DNA from: Phytoactinopolyspora alkaliphila
GTDB taxonomy: Bacteria > Actinomycetota > Actinomycetes > Jiangellales > Jiangellaceae
Assembly (NCBI RefSeq): GCF_010550695.1
Contig: NZ_JAAGOB010000009.1
Span: forward strand, 1-64,000
Length of the DNA: 64,000 bases
Reading direction: 5' to 3'
The notes beneath the pieces were generated by a model. That model searched no databases and had not been told where the DNA came from. It saw only the letters and a program-made list of their open reading frames with translations. Of this stretch, positions 17,808 to 26,945 are shown one piece after another; positions within the stretch are counted from its first letter, which is position 1, and each line of letters begins with the position of its first letter. A program made the translations under genes and the position numbers.

Positions 17808-18644
17808 TCAGCTGTCGATGGCCGTCTCGCCGGTCGCCTCGTCCGCGACCACAGTATGCACCCCGGCAGCGACGATGGTACCGATCTTCTCGCCGCGAAT
17901 GGCGCGGGCGATGCCATCCTTTTCTCCGAGCCCGAAGACGACGATGGGCAGACCGTTGTCCGCGCACAGGCTGAACGCGGCCGGATCTGCCACGTCGAGG
18001 CGCAGAGCGTCGCGGTACGTGACCGTGAGGTACTTGCGCGCTGTCGGATCCTTGCGGGGGTCGGATTCGTAGACGCCGTCCACCCCGCTCTTGGCCATCA
18101 GGAGGCGGTCGCAGCCGATTTCCAGCGCACGCTGGGCGGCCACGGTGTCGGTCGTGAAGTACGGCATGCCGGCGCCGGCGCCGAAGATGACGACCCGGCC
18201 CTTCTCCAGATGCCGCGCCGCGCGCCGCGGAATGTACGGCTCGGCCACCTGCCCCATGGTGATGGCCGTCTGCACTCTGGTGTCCACGCCACGTTGCTCC
18301 AGGAAGTCCTGCAGCGCCAGGCAATTCATCACCGTGCCGAGCATGCCCATGTAGTCGCCCCGGGCCCGGTCCATGCCGTTGTTCTGCAACTCCGCGCCGC
18401 GGAAGAAGTTGCCGCCACCGACGACGATCGCCACCTGAACACCATCGTCCACCGCATCCGCGATCTGCGCGGCGATGCCCTTGACCACGTCGGGGTCGAC
18501 GCCGACCTTGCCGCCGCCGAACATCTCACCCGAGAGCTTGAGCAGCACGCGATGGCCGTGTGGCACCCGCGACACCGGATCCTGTGCACTGGGCGCTTCA
18601 ATCAGGCCGGAACCGGCCGGCACGCTCTGTCTCGTCTCGGTCAT
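17808..18644 (-). CDS. pyrH: UMP kinase
   Basis: A 278-residue amino-acid-kinase-fold enzyme converting UMP to UDP. It shows [12 protein letters not shown] near the N-terminus, [12 protein letters not shown] for phosphate binding, [16 protein letters not shown] and the C-terminal nucleotide contacts. The N-terminus is some 30 residues longer than in E. coli, normal for actinobacteria. The start ATG at 18644 is consistent, though internal starts cannot be excluded. It follows tsf. Confidence 0.94.
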   Translation of the reverse strand: MTETRQSVPAGSGLIEAPSAQDPVSRVPHGHRVLLKLSGEMFGGGKVGVDPDVVKGIAAQIADAVDDGVQVAIVVGGGNFFRGAELQNNGMDRARGDYMGMLGTVMNCLALQDFLEQRGVDTRVQTAITMGQVAEPYIPRRAARHLEKGRVVIFGAGAGMPYFTTDTVAAQRALEIGCDRLLMAKSGVDGVYESDPRKDPTARKYLTVTYRDALRLDVADPAAFSLCADNGLPIVVFGLGEKDGIARAIRGEKIGTIVAAGVHTVVADEATGETAIDS

Positions 18645-18680
18645 GGTGCCAGCCTCTCATTCGTCCCTGCGCCAGATGTG

Positions 18681-18739
18681 GCGGTGACCACCGGCAAGCC
18701 GCCTCTCGTGGGAGAGAACGCCCCGCCGGTGGTCACCGC
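18681..18739 (-). terminator. Long hairpin between tsf and pyrH
   Basis: Perfect 15-bp arms, GCGGTGACCACCGGC (18681-18695) and GCCGGTGGTCACCGC (18725-18739), enclose 29 nt that contain a smaller CTCTC-GTGG-GAGAG stem. It starts 11 bases after the tsf stop, placing a strong terminator or attenuator between the ribosomal genes and pyrH. Confidence 0.7.
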
Positions 18740-18750
18740 GATATGCCTGG

Positions 18751-19569
18751 TTAGGCGCCGACCTCGAACCGGGCGAACCGGGTGACGGTGACGCCCGCCT
18801 CCTTGAGAGCCGCACCGACGGTCTTCTTGGACTCCTTCACCGACGGCTGGTCCACCAGGACGGTGTCCTTGAAGAAGCCGTTCACCCGGCCCTCGACGAT
18901 CTTGGGCAGTGCCTGCTCCGGCTTGCCCTCCTCGCGCGCGGTCGCCTCGGCGATGCGACGCTCGTTGGCGACGACGTCCTCGGGCACCTCGTCGCGGGAG
19001 GCGTACTGCGGGCGCATCGCGGCCACCTGCATGGCGGCGTCGCGAGCCGCGTCGGCGTCGTCACCCGTGTACTCCACCAGCACACCTACCTGCGGGGGGA
19101 GGTCGGCGGAGCGGCGGTGCAGGTACGTCGCGACCGGCCCGTCGAACGACACGACCTGACGCACCTCCACCTTCTCGCCGATGACGGCGGCAGCCGCCGC
19201 CACCGTGTCGGCGACGGTCCGGCCGTCCGGAAGGGTGCTCTGGGACAGCTCGGCCACGTCGGCCGGCTTCGCGGCAGCCGCCGCGGCGGCGATCTCGGCC
19301 GCGAGCTTCTGGAAGTCGGCGTTCTTCGCCACGAAGTCGGTCTCACACGCCAGCTCGATCATGACCGAACCTTCAGCGGCGATCAGGCCGTTGGCGGTGG
19401 TCCGCTCCGCGCTGCGCTTGGCTGCCTTCGCGGCGCCCTTGATCCGGAGGACCTCAACGGCACCGTCGAAGTCGCCGTCGCTCTCCTCGAGAGCCCTTTT
19501 CGCGTCCATCATTCCCGCGCCCGTGGCGTCGCGGAGCTTCTTCACGTCCGCGGCAGTGAAGTTCGGCAT
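18751..19569 (-). CDS. tsf: Elongation factor Ts
   Basis: About 272 residues; the nucleotide exchange factor for EF-Tu. The N-terminal UBA-like segment ([20 protein letters not shown]) and the second EF-Ts signature ([12 protein letters not shown]) are clear. The start [11 protein letters not shown] at 19569 is fixed by homology and follows GAGAGAAG; the frame stays open much further upstream without meaning. It follows rpsB by 173 bp, with a hairpin between. Confidence 0.96.
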   Translation of the reverse strand: MPNFTAADVKKLRDATGAGMMDAKRALEESDGDFDGAVEVLRIKGAAKAAKRSAERTTANGLIAAEGSVMIELACETDFVAKNADFQKLAAEIAAAAAAAKPADVAELSQSTLPDGRTVADTVAAAAAVIGEKVEVRQVVSFDGPVATYLHRRSADLPPQVGVLVEYTGDDADAARDAAMQVAAMRPQYASRDEVPEDVVANERRIAEATAREEGKPEQALPKIVEGRVNGFFKDTVLVDQPSVKESKKTVGAALKEAGVTVTRFARFEVGA

Positions 19570-19692
19570 CCCTATGCTTCTCTCTCCGTCAATGGTGTGA
19601 TCGTCAGGTGCGTCAGAGACGACTGGGCCTCCGGCGCGGCCGGCATCACGCCGGCGGTCAATGTCAGTATCCGCTGTTCTGTTCACGTACGA

Positions 19693-19732
19693 CGGCAGCG
19701 GGCCCCGGACACCGCCGGGAACACCGCTGCCG
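19693..19732 (-). terminator. Intercistronic hairpin between rpsB and tsf
   Basis: CGGCAGCGG (19693-19701) pairs with CCGCTGCCG (19724-19732); the loop holds a nested CCCGG/CCGGG stem. It starts about 10 bases after the rpsB stop and probably reduces or stabilises transcript entering tsf. Confidence 0.55.
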
Positions 19733-19742
19733 TTCGAGTTCT

Positions 19743-20687
19743 CTACGCCTGTGAACTCGCCTGCGCCAGCTCGGAGTCGGCCGGCGTCTCGTCCGACGCC
19801 TGCGCAGCGGGCTCGCCCGCGGCTGCCTCGTCCTCGGGCTTGGCGGCCTCGGCCGCTTCGCCCTCGGCGGTGGGGCTCTCGGCGGTGGGGCTCTCGGCAG
19901 CAGGGCTCTCGTCGCCGACGAGAAGCTCCTTCTCCCACTCGGCCAACGGCTCGTCAGCGGCCACGTCGGCCGTGCCTTCGCTGCCGCCGCGCTGACCCTG
20001 ACGGGTCATCAGGCCGTCGGCCACCGAGTCGGCCAACACCCGAGTCAGCAGACTGACCGCCCGGATGGCGTCGTCGTTGCCCGGAATCGGGTAGTCGACC
20101 TCGTCCGGGTCACAGTTGGTGTCCAGGATGGCGATGACCGGGATGCCGAGCTTGCGCGCCTCGTTGACGGCGAGGTGCTCCTTCTTGGTGTCGACGATCC
20201 AGACCGCGCTGGGAACCTTGGCCATGTTGCGCACACCGCCGAGGGTGCGCTCCAGCTTGTCCTTCTCACGCTTGCGCATGAGCAGTTCCTTCTTGGTCAG
20301 CCCGGACGCGGCGACGTCGTCGAAATCGAGCTCCTCGAGCTCCTTGAGCCGCTGAAGCCGCTTGTTGACCGTCTGGAAGTTGGTCAGCATGCCGCCGAGC
20401 CAGCGCTCGGTCACGTACGGCATGTTCACCCGGGTGGCCTGCTCTCGCACGGCTTCCTGGGCCTGCTTCTTGGTGCCGACGAACAGCACGGTCCCGCCGT
20501 GCGCCACTGTCTCCTTGACGAAGTCGTAGGCGCGGTCGATGTAGGACAGCGACTGCTGCAGGTCGATGATGTAGATGCCATTGCGCTCGGTGAAGATGAA
20601 CCGCTTCATCTTCGGGTTCCAGCGCCGGGTCTGATGCCCGAAATGCACGCCGCTCTCGAGCAGCTGCTTCATGGTGACGACGGCCAT
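19743..20687 (-). CDS. rpsB: 30S ribosomal protein S2
   Basis: About 314 residues. The core has [20 protein letters not shown] at the N-terminus and the second S2 signature ([20 protein letters not shown]). The last 60 or so residues are an acidic Ala/Glu/Pro-rich tail with repeats of AESPTAE, absent from E. coli S2 but common in actinobacteria. The start ATG at 20687 has a full AAGGAGGT site 10 bases upstream; the longer frame was rejected. It is the first gene of the rpsB-tsf unit. Confidence 0.96.
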   Translation of the reverse strand: MAVVTMKQLLESGVHFGHQTRRWNPKMKRFIFTERNGIYIIDLQQSLSYIDRAYDFVKETVAHGGTVLFVGTKKQAQEAVREQATRVNMPYVTERWLGGMLTNFQTVNKRLQRLKELEELDFDDVAASGLTKKELLMRKREKDKLERTLGGVRNMAKVPSAVWIVDTKKEHLAVNEARKLGIPVIAILDTNCDPDEVDYPIPGNDDAIRAVSLLTRVLADSVADGLMTRQGQRGGSEGTADVAADEPLAEWEKELLVGDESPAAESPTAESPTAEGEAAEAAKPEDEAAAGEPAAQASDETPADSELAQASSQA

Positions 20688-20858
20688 GGCCGCGCCTACC
20701 TCCTTCATGCCCCTGCAAACTCTGCAGGTGCGCTCGTCGTGGTTTGTCCGCGGCCAGCCGGTTGCCGCCGCGCCTGGTGCCCCTGGTGACCACCGCCAAA
20801 CCCCGGCCGAGACGGACGAGGACCACGACGGGTGCACCGCGTACGGGACACGCGTATT

Positions 20859-20880
20859 TGATCCAGAGCAAACTGGATCA
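20859..20880. promoter_or_regulatory. Inverted repeat in the rpsB upstream region
   Basis: TGATCCA (20859-20865) and TGGATCA (20874-20880) flank 8 bases, 172 nt upstream of the rpsB start and 56 nt before the oppF stop. It could be an operator, a leader element or a terminator for the upstream transporter operon. No promoter could be assigned with confidence. Confidence 0.3.
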
Positions 20881-20935
20881 CCGGCCAGTGTACAGGCACA
20901 TCGCCGCCGTCGACTACCGCGGGTCAGGTGGCTGA

Positions 20936-22009
20936 TCAGCCGGTGACGCCGTGGAGATGACAGGCCGCTTCTTGCTGGTCTCCGACGAGCTGGAGCACCG
21001 GATCATGGTCGGGACACGGCTCGAAGACTTTGGGGCAGCGGGTACGGAACCGGCAGCCGGAGGGCGGGTTGGCGGGGCTCGGAATATCGCCGTGGAGCAC
21101 GATGCGTTCACGTTCGCGTTCGCGTGCCGGCACCGGAACGGGGATCGCCGACACCAGCGCCTCGGTGTACGGGTGCTGCGGGCTGGCGACCACGCTGGTA
21201 GCCGGTCCCACCTCGACCACGCGGCCCAGGTACATGACTGCCACGCGATCAGCGATCTGCCGCACTGCCGCGAGATCGTGAGAGACGAACAGGTAGGTCA
21301 ACCCGAATTCGCTTTGCAGCCGCCTCAGCAGGTTCACGACCTGCGCCTGGACCGAGACGTCCAGCGAAGCGATCGGTTCGTCGCACACCACGAAATCCGG
21401 CTCGCCGGCCAGGGCGCGGGCTATGCCCACGCGTTGCCGCTGACCTCCGGAGAACTCATGCGGGTAGCGGTTGTGGTGGTCCGGGTTGAGGCCGACGACC
21501 TCCATCAGCTCGCCGACGCGGCCACGACGCCGGTCCCGGCCTCGATGGAGCCCATGGATGGCCAGCGGCTCGCCGATGGTGTCGCCCACGGTGCGCCGCG
21601 GGTCGAGCGAGGCGAACGGATCCTGGAAGATCATCGCCATCCGCCGCCGTAGGGCGCGCAGCTGTGAGCGCTTCATGGAGGTGAGGTCGACGCCGTCGAA
21701 GACGACGCTCCCGGCCGTCGGCTCGACCAGCCGCAGCAGGGCGTTGCCCAGCGTCGACTTCCCGCACCCGGACTCCCCCACCAGGCCCAGGGTCTCGCCG
21801 CGGCGCACCTGGAGGTCCACACCGTCGACGGCGCGCACGTGCCCGGTAGTGCCCCGGAGTGGGGTGCCGGACCGGATCGGAAAGTGCACCTCGAGATTCG
21901 ACGCCTCGACCAGGACGTCGCCGGCCGGCGACGCCTGCGCCGGTTGCTCGGTAAGGGCCCCTAGGCCGCCGCGCCCTCCGCGTCCTGCCGGTGCGTCGTC
22001 GCTCATCAT
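20936..22009 (-). CDS. Peptide ABC transporter ATP-binding protein (OppF/DppF-type)
   Basis: A 357-residue cytoplasmic ATPase. It has Walker [13 protein letters not shown], the ABC signature [16 protein letters not shown] and Walker [14 protein letters not shown]. The C-terminal Opp/Dpp extension contains the cysteine cluster ([10 protein letters not shown]) seen in oligopeptide transporter ATPases. It is the last gene of a five-gene peptide importer; its start overlaps the OppD stop as ATGA. Confidence 0.92.
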   Translation of the reverse strand: MMSDDAPAGRGGRGGLGALTEQPAQASPAGDVLVEASNLEVHFPIRSGTPLRGTTGHVRAVDGVDLQVRRGETLGLVGESGCGKSTLGNALLRLVEPTAGSVVFDGVDLTSMKRSQLRALRRRMAMIFQDPFASLDPRRTVGDTIGEPLAIHGLHRGRDRRRGRVGELMEVVGLNPDHHNRYPHEFSGGQRQRVGIARALAGEPDFVVCDEPIASLDVSVQAQVVNLLRRLQSEFGLTYLFVSHDLAAVRQIADRVAVMYLGRVVEVGPATSVVASPQHPYTEALVSAIPVPVPARERERERIVLHGDIPSPANPPSGCRFRTRCPKVFEPCPDHDPVLQLVGDQQEAACHLHGVTG

Positions 22010-23058
22010 GCCCCCTCAGGTGCGTAGAAGGTGGCGGCCCGGTGCGCGTCACCGCTACCTGCGACGGACACCAGCGGCGGGACTTCATCCGCGCACCGGG
22101 TGTCGGCGCGCACCGGGCATCGCGGATAGAACGCGCACCCTGGCGGCAACGCCACCGGATCGGGCGGCAACCCCGGCATGGTGGCCAGCGGATCGCGATC
22201 ACGCGCCGGCCGGGGATCGTCGACCAGCGGCATCGCACCGAGAAGCCCACGCGTATACGGATGAACCGGACGATCGAACAGCTCGTCCACGTTTCCTTCC
22301 TCGACACACCGACCCGCATACATCACCAGGACGTGATCAGCGATCCCCGCCACCACACCGAGATCGTGGGTGATCCACACGACACCGGTGCCGTGCTCCT
22401 CCTGAAGCCGCTGGATAAGCTCCAGGATCTGCGCCTGGACGGTGACGTCCAGGGCAGTGGTGGCCTCGTCGGCGATCAGCACCTTCGGCCCACCGGCCAG
22501 GGCGATGGCGATCATCACCCGCTGGCGCATGCCACCGGAGAGCTGATGCGGATACGCGTCGAGCCGGGACGCCGGATCGGGGATCCCGACCTCGGCCAGC
22601 AGCTCGCCCGCGCGAGCTCGCGCCGCGCCCTTCGACGCCGTGCCCTGGGCGCGGATCGCCTCGACGATCTGGCGGCCCACCGTGAGAACCGGATTGAGCG
22701 AAGTCATCGGATCCTGGAACACCATGCCGATGCCTGCGCCGCGGATGGGGCGCAACTGGTCCTCGCTCAGCCCGATCAGCTCGCGTCCCGCGAAAACGGC
22801 GCTGCCGTCGACGTTCGCCACGCCGGAGGGGAGCAGACCCAGCAACGCCAGCGTGCCGACACTCTTGCCCGACCCGGACTCCCCGACGATCGCCAGCGTC
22901 TTGCCCGGCTCGACGTCATACGAGATGCCGTTCACCACCTGCGCCAGACCGAGTGGCGTCCGGAACGCCACCCGCAGATCACGCACCGCCAGCACTGGCC
23001 CGGCCGGCTGCTCCAGCTGGCCGGCCACGCTCGACCTATCGCTCGCGCCGTGGCTCAT
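22006..23058 (-). CDS. Peptide ABC transporter ATP-binding protein (OppD/DppD-type)
   Basis: A 350-residue ATPase with Walker [13 protein letters not shown], signature [15 protein letters not shown] and Walker [15 protein letters not shown]. The C-terminal extension has the [13 protein letters not shown] cysteine motif typical of OppD. It forms a heterodimer with the downstream OppF-type subunit. The start overlaps the permease stop as ATGA, and its own stop overlaps oppF by 4 nt. Confidence 0.92.
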   Translation of the reverse strand: MSHGASDRSSVAGQLEQPAGPVLAVRDLRVAFRTPLGLAQVVNGISYDVEPGKTLAIVGESGSGKSVGTLALLGLLPSGVANVDGSAVFAGRELIGLSEDQLRPIRGAGIGMVFQDPMTSLNPVLTVGRQIVEAIRAQGTASKGAARARAGELLAEVGIPDPASRLDAYPHQLSGGMRQRVMIAIALAGGPKVLIADEATTALDVTVQAQILELIQRLQEEHGTGVVWITHDLGVVAGIADHVLVMYAGRCVEEGNVDELFDRPVHPYTRGLLGAMPLVDDPRPARDRDPLATMPGLPPDPVALPPGCAFYPRCPVRADTRCADEVPPLVSVAGSGDAHRAATFYAPEGA

Positions 23059-23969
23059 CGTGCGCCCTTTCCGGACAGGGTGGACCGCTGACGGGGATCC
23101 AGCACGTCGCGCAGAGCGTCACCCAGCACATTGAACGCCAGCACCGTGACGAAAATGGCCAGCCCGGGGAACAACGCCATCCACCAGGCATGCTCGATAA
23201 ATCCGCGTCCTTCCGACAGCATCCGGCCCCACGACGGGTTGGGTGGCTGCGTGCCCAGTCCGACGAAGCTCAGCGCCGCCTCCGACAGGATGGCGAAAGC
23301 CAGGCTGATGGTCGTCTGCACGATGATCGGCGGTGCGGCGTTGGGCAGCACGTGCCGGAAGATGATTCGCGCGTCGCCAGCGCCGCTGGATCTGGAGGCC
23401 CGAATGAACACGTCTTCACGGACCGTCAGCACACTGGCCCTGGTGACCCGGGCGAAGATCGGCGTGTAGACGATGCCGATCGCGATCATCGCGTTGTTTT
23501 CGCCGCGGCCCAGGATCGCGAGGACTGCGATGGCCATCAGGAGCGCCGGGAAGGCGAACAGCATGTCCATGAACCGCATCAGCGCATCGTCGAGCCACCG
23601 GCCGTAATATCCGGCCAGCAGACCGATGAGCACCCCCGCCACCAGCGAAATGCCCACCGCGACCGCTCCGACGCGCAGCGACACCTCAGCGCCGAGCAAC
23701 ACCCGGGAGAAGACATCGCGGCCGGCCTCGTCGGTGCCGAACCAGTGTGATCCGGAAGGGGCCTCCAGCTGCCCGCCGACGAACTGCTCGTTGTGTCCGT
23801 ACGGTGCCAGCCACTGCCCGAACAGACCGACGACGAGCAGGCCGATGAGCACCAGGCCCGACGCGATGGCCATGGGGTTGCGCACGAGGAGAAGCAGCGT
23901 CTCGGCCCAGCGGGGCCGGTGCTTCTCCGTCGCCACGGGGACCGACGCCGTGTCCGGCTCGCTTGTCAC
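23055..23969 (-). CDS. Peptide ABC transporter permease (DppC/OppC-type)
   Basis: A 304-residue inner-membrane permease with an N-terminal OppC-type segment, about six membrane helices and the EAA coupling loop (RASRSSGAGDARIIFRHVLP). It pairs with the DppB-type subunit. The start GTG at 23969 overlaps the stop of a 31-codon ORF in an inserted repeat, so this gene is now separated from dppB by 88 bp instead of the expected GTGA junction. Its stop overlaps the OppD start. Confidence 0.91.
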   Translation of the reverse strand: MTSEPDTASVPVATEKHRPRWAETLLLLVRNPMAIASGLVLIGLLVVGLFGQWLAPYGHNEQFVGGQLEAPSGSHWFGTDEAGRDVFSRVLLGAEVSLRVGAVAVGISLVAGVLIGLLAGYYGRWLDDALMRFMDMLFAFPALLMAIAVLAILGRGENNAMIAIGIVYTPIFARVTRASVLTVREDVFIRASRSSGAGDARIIFRHVLPNAAPPIIVQTTISLAFAILSEAALSFVGLGTQPPNPSWGRMLSEGRGFIEHAWWMALFPGLAIFVTVLAFNVLGDALRDVLDPRQRSTLSGKGAR

Positions 23970-24066
23970 CTCGCACCACTCCGTCCCCAGGTCACGCTCG
24001 GCTCCTCACTCACTCCGCGAAAGCCCTCGTCCCTCCGGCCCTCACTCCGCTCGCTCGTCACCTCGC
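23957..24066. repeat. Junction-duplicating insertion between dppB and dppC
   Basis: An 18-bp sequence recurs as a direct repeat with one mismatch at 23957-23974 and 24049-24066, 92 bp apart. Both copies carry the GTGA stop/start junction. The copy at 24049 contains the dppB stop and the copy at 23957 contains the dppC start. The segment between them is rich in GAGCGGAGTGAG-like runs on the minus strand. Confidence 0.7.
23966..24061 (-). CDS. 31-residue mini-ORF within the dppB-dppC insertion
   Basis: GTG at 24059-24061 overlaps the dppB stop as GTGA, and the TGA at 23966-23968 overlaps the dppC start as GTGA. The peptide begins VTSERSEGRRDEGFRG and is highly charged, with no recognisable domain. 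Whether it is a real protein is doubtful. Its reading frame may mainly serve to carry ribosomes across the inserted segment. Confidence 0.4.
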   Translation of the reverse strand: MTSERSEGRRDEGFRGVSEEPSVTWGRSGAR

Positions 24067-25014
24067 CGCTCCCTGATAGCTGATGCGGGGGTCGAGTTTG
24101 GCGTAGAGCAGGTCGACGACGAGGTTCACGAGCAGGAAGATCACCGCGAACAGCAGCACCGCGCCCTGGAGCAGTGAGTAATCGCGGGCCTCGACAGCCT
24201 GCAACGCCATCTGCCCGAGACCGGGCCACGCGAAGACGATCTCGACGATGACGACCCCCGACAGCAGGTAGGCGAGCTGAACGCCACCCACCGTCACGAG
24301 CGGGACCAGGGCATTGCGCAAGACGTGCCAGGTGAGGACGTCACGTGCACGCATACCCTTGGCGCGCGCCGTGCGCACGTAGTCCTGCCCCAGGGCCTCG
24401 AGCACCGACGAGCGGACGAACCTGGTGAGGATCGACCCACTCGCCACCCCGGCTGTGACGGCCGGCATCACCAGGTGGCGGGCCCACTCCACGGGATCTT
24501 CGGTCAGCCCGACGTAGCCGCCTGACGGGAGCCAGCCGAGGGTGCCCGCGAAGATCAGGATGAACATGATGCCCATCCAGAAGTCGGGGATGCTCAGCCC
24601 GGCCTGGCTGCTGACGGTGGCGAACCAGTCCACCGGCGAGCGCGGCTTCAATGCCGAGATGGTTCCGAGCGGCACCGCGATGAGCAGCGCCACCACGATC
24701 GCGGCCACGGCCAGCGACAGGGTGGCCGGGATCCGCTCCAGGATGAGCGCCGTCACCGGGCGTCCGCTGCGGAAGCTCACCCCGAGATCCCCCGTCAGCG
24801 CCGATCCGATCCAGTTGAAGTACTGCACCAGCAGCGGATCGTCCAGGCCGGACCGGGCACGAAGCGCCTGATACGCGGCCTCGGTAGCCCGCGTGCCCAG
24901 GGCCTGGCGGATGGGGTCACCCGGGACCAGATGGATGATCGCGAAGACCAGGATGCTGACCCCGATGAGCACGACCAGCGACTGGAGCAGCCGCCGGAGG
25001 ACATAGCCGCTCAA
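24058..25014 (-). CDS. Peptide ABC transporter permease (DppB/OppB-type)
   Basis: A 318-residue inner-membrane permease. The N-terminus MSGYVLRRLLQSLVVLIGVS is typical of DppB, and about six membrane segments follow. The EAA loop is RTARAKGMRARDVLTWHVLR. It follows the binding-protein gene after a 61-bp gap holding a strong hairpin. The stop TGA was probably once joined directly to dppC. Confidence 0.92.
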   Translation of the reverse strand: MSGYVLRRLLQSLVVLIGVSILVFAIIHLVPGDPIRQALGTRATEAAYQALRARSGLDDPLLVQYFNWIGSALTGDLGVSFRSGRPVTALILERIPATLSLAVAAIVVALLIAVPLGTISALKPRSPVDWFATVSSQAGLSIPDFWMGIMFILIFAGTLGWLPSGGYVGLTEDPVEWARHLVMPAVTAGVASGSILTRFVRSSVLEALGQDYVRTARAKGMRARDVLTWHVLRNALVPLVTVGGVQLAYLLSGVVIVEIVFAWPGLGQMALQAVEARDYSLLQGAVLLFAVIFLLVNLVVDLLYAKLDPRISYQGAAR

Positions 25015-25017
25015 CGA

Positions 25018-25040
25018 CGGCTCCCCGAAGCGGGGAGCCG
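25018..25040 (-). terminator. Intercistronic hairpin after the binding-protein gene
   Basis: CGGCTCCCC (25018-25026) and GGGGAGCCG (25032-25040) form perfect 9-bp arms around a 5-nt loop. Hairpins in this position often protect binding-protein mRNA or limit read-through, giving more binding protein than permease. Confidence 0.6.
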
Positions 25041-25075
25041 ACTGCGCTCACCGAGGTCCGGCCATGTGGTGACCA

Positions 25076-26656
25076 TCATTCAGCGACGGTCACGTTCTCA
25101 AAGTTGATCGCCCGGTCCGGACGGATCTCATAGCCCTCGACGCCCTCGGCCCAGGCCTGCACGACGTCGGGGTTGTAGAGATACAGGTAGCTGACGTCGT
25201 CGACGATCATCTCCGCCGCCTGGTCGTACAGCGCCTTGCGAGCGTCCTGGCCGGTCTCCGACGCGGCCTGCTCGAGGAGGTCGTCCACCTCCGGGTTGTT
25301 GTATCCCTGCGCGTTGAATCCGCCTTCGCTGTAGTGCTGAGCGTGGTAGAAGCCGAAGGGATCGAGATTGCCCAGCCACGACCACATGAACGCGTCGAAC
25401 TCCCCCTCGGCCTGGCGGTCCAGCCACGTGCTGCTCGGCTCCTGCTCAATCTGCACGCTGATGCCGATGTCGGCGAGGTTCGCCTCCATCACCTGGGCGG
25501 CTTGGACCCCCTCAGTGTCCTGCACGACCATGATCCCGAGTGACTGTCCTTCCTCAACACCCGCCGAGTCGAGAAGATCCCGAGCCTGATCGGGATCATG
25601 GTCAAACGGCGCGTAATCGTGGTACCAGAAGTTGTCCTCGGGAATGGCCGTCTGGTTCACGGTGGCGGCGCCGAACTGCGTGACGTCGACGATCTGCTCA
25701 CGGTTGATCCCGTAGGCGACGGCCTGGCGCGCCTCCAGCTGGTCCCACGGTTCCACGTCCTGGTTCAGCGCCAGGTACCAGTAATCGACGCTCGGCGAAA
25801 CGCCGACCTCGATACCGTCCTCGCTCTGCAGGGACTCGATGTCCTGCGGCGGGATGTTGTCCGTCCAGTGAACCTCTCCGGTGCGCAGGGAAGTCAACGC
25901 CGTGGTGGCCTCACTGATGTAGCGGAACTCGACCTGATCGACCGACGGCGGGCCGCCCCAATGGTCCTCGAAAGCCGTCAGGGAGATTCCGCTGGCACCC
26001 GGCGAGCCCATGGCGAACGGGCCGGTGCCGGCACCCTCGGTCGCGAGGTCGTACTCATCGGCGGCACCCTCGGGGATGATGGCCATCCCCTTGAACCCTC
26101 CGACGTTGTCCAGCAGCGCGGGGGTGGGCTCGGTCAAGGTGATCTCGACCGTCTGCGCGTCCGGGGCAGTGATCTCGTCCACCGACGCGAACCGGTACGC
26201 GTTGGCCAGCTCTTCGTCGATGATCCGGTTGAAGGAGTAGAGGACGTCGTCGGCGTCGAACTCGCTGCCGTCGTGGAAGACGACGTCGTCCCGGAGCGTG
26301 AACGTCCAGGTGAGGCCGTCGTCACTGGTGGTCCATTCGGTGGCCAGACTCGGCTGGAACTCACCTTCATCATCGGGCACGACGAGGGTGTCGTAGACGT
26401 TCTCCAGGACCTGGAAGCTGGCGTATGCCGAGGTCACGTGTGGGTCGAACTGATCCGGCTCACCGGAGATGGCGGCGACGAACGTACCTTGAACGGGCGC
26501 GGCGTCCCCGTCTTCGTCAGTCGCACCGTTCTCCGCGCCGCTGCCGTCCTGGTCGACGTCGACGTCCTCACCCGTGTCACAGGCTGCGAGCACCAGGGCC
26601 GTGCCGAGCGCCGCCGCCGCCATTCGCCATAGTCCTTGCCGTCGGATACGCATCAT
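25076..26656 (-). CDS. Peptide ABC transporter substrate-binding lipoprotein
   Basis: A 526-residue SBP_bac_5 family protein. The signal peptide ends in a lipobox LVLAAC with Cys26, so it is membrane-anchored outside the cell. An acidic linker (about 27-50) precedes the binding domain, which has the family pattern WTFTLRDDVVFHDGSEFDADD. It is first in the importer operon. The ligand may be oligopeptides, dipeptides or, given the nearby M55/S66 peptidases, D-amino-acid peptides; sequence cannot decide. The start ATG (26656, or the next ATG) follows a GAGGG site. Confidence 0.9.
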   Translation of the reverse strand: MMRIRRQGLWRMAAAALGTALVLAACDTGEDVDVDQDGSGAENGATDEDGDAAPVQGTFVAAISGEPDQFDPHVTSAYASFQVLENVYDTLVVPDDEGEFQPSLATEWTTSDDGLTWTFTLRDDVVFHDGSEFDADDVLYSFNRIIDEELANAYRFASVDEITAPDAQTVEITLTEPTPALLDNVGGFKGMAIIPEGAADEYDLATEGAGTGPFAMGSPGASGISLTAFEDHWGGPPSVDQVEFRYISEATTALTSLRTGEVHWTDNIPPQDIESLQSEDGIEVGVSPSVDYWYLALNQDVEPWDQLEARQAVAYGINREQIVDVTQFGAATVNQTAIPEDNFWYHDYAPFDHDPDQARDLLDSAGVEEGQSLGIMVVQDTEGVQAAQVMEANLADIGISVQIEQEPSSTWLDRQAEGEFDAFMWSWLGNLDPFGFYHAQHYSEGGFNAQGYNNPEVDDLLEQAASETGQDARKALYDQAAEMIVDDVSYLYLYNPDVVQAWAEGVEGYEIRPDRAINFENVTVAE

Positions 26657-26945
26657 GCCCTCGTCCTCTCACCAAACTTCACACCGGTCTCGTTCACACC
26701 GGCCGCTCGCGATCACGCCGCGGCGCGCGCCGGATTCTCTTGGACCACGCTATACCGCTACTCAGACACCCGGGTTTCGAATCCCCGCCCTGCGCGCTCT
26801 CGCAGCCTTTGTTACGGATTCGTGCCCGGGCCGTGACGGTCCACCGCCCGTACGATATCCACAGCCGTGTTTTGGCCGCGGTATCTATCCACAACATCGA
26901 TTTGACTCTGGGAGAAGCCTTTGGCGCATAGACAAGATCGATGAC

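Noticed and set aside
20688-20935. Promoter and S2 autoregulatory leader of rpsB
   Set aside because: Apart from one 7-bp inverted repeat, no -35/-10 pair with acceptable spacing or conserved S2-binding structure could be identified.
26771-26787. T-loop-like sequence CGGGTTTCGAATCCCCG suggesting a tRNA or tRNA-derived attachment site
   Set aside because: No acceptor stem, anticodon arm or D arm can be built around it within 80 bases, and no integrase or second attachment copy is nearby.
26657-26945. Possible c-di-AMP (ydaO) riboswitch before the M23 gene
   Set aside because: Such riboswitches often precede actinobacterial cell-wall hydrolases, but the characteristic conserved blocks are not seen in this 289-bp leader.
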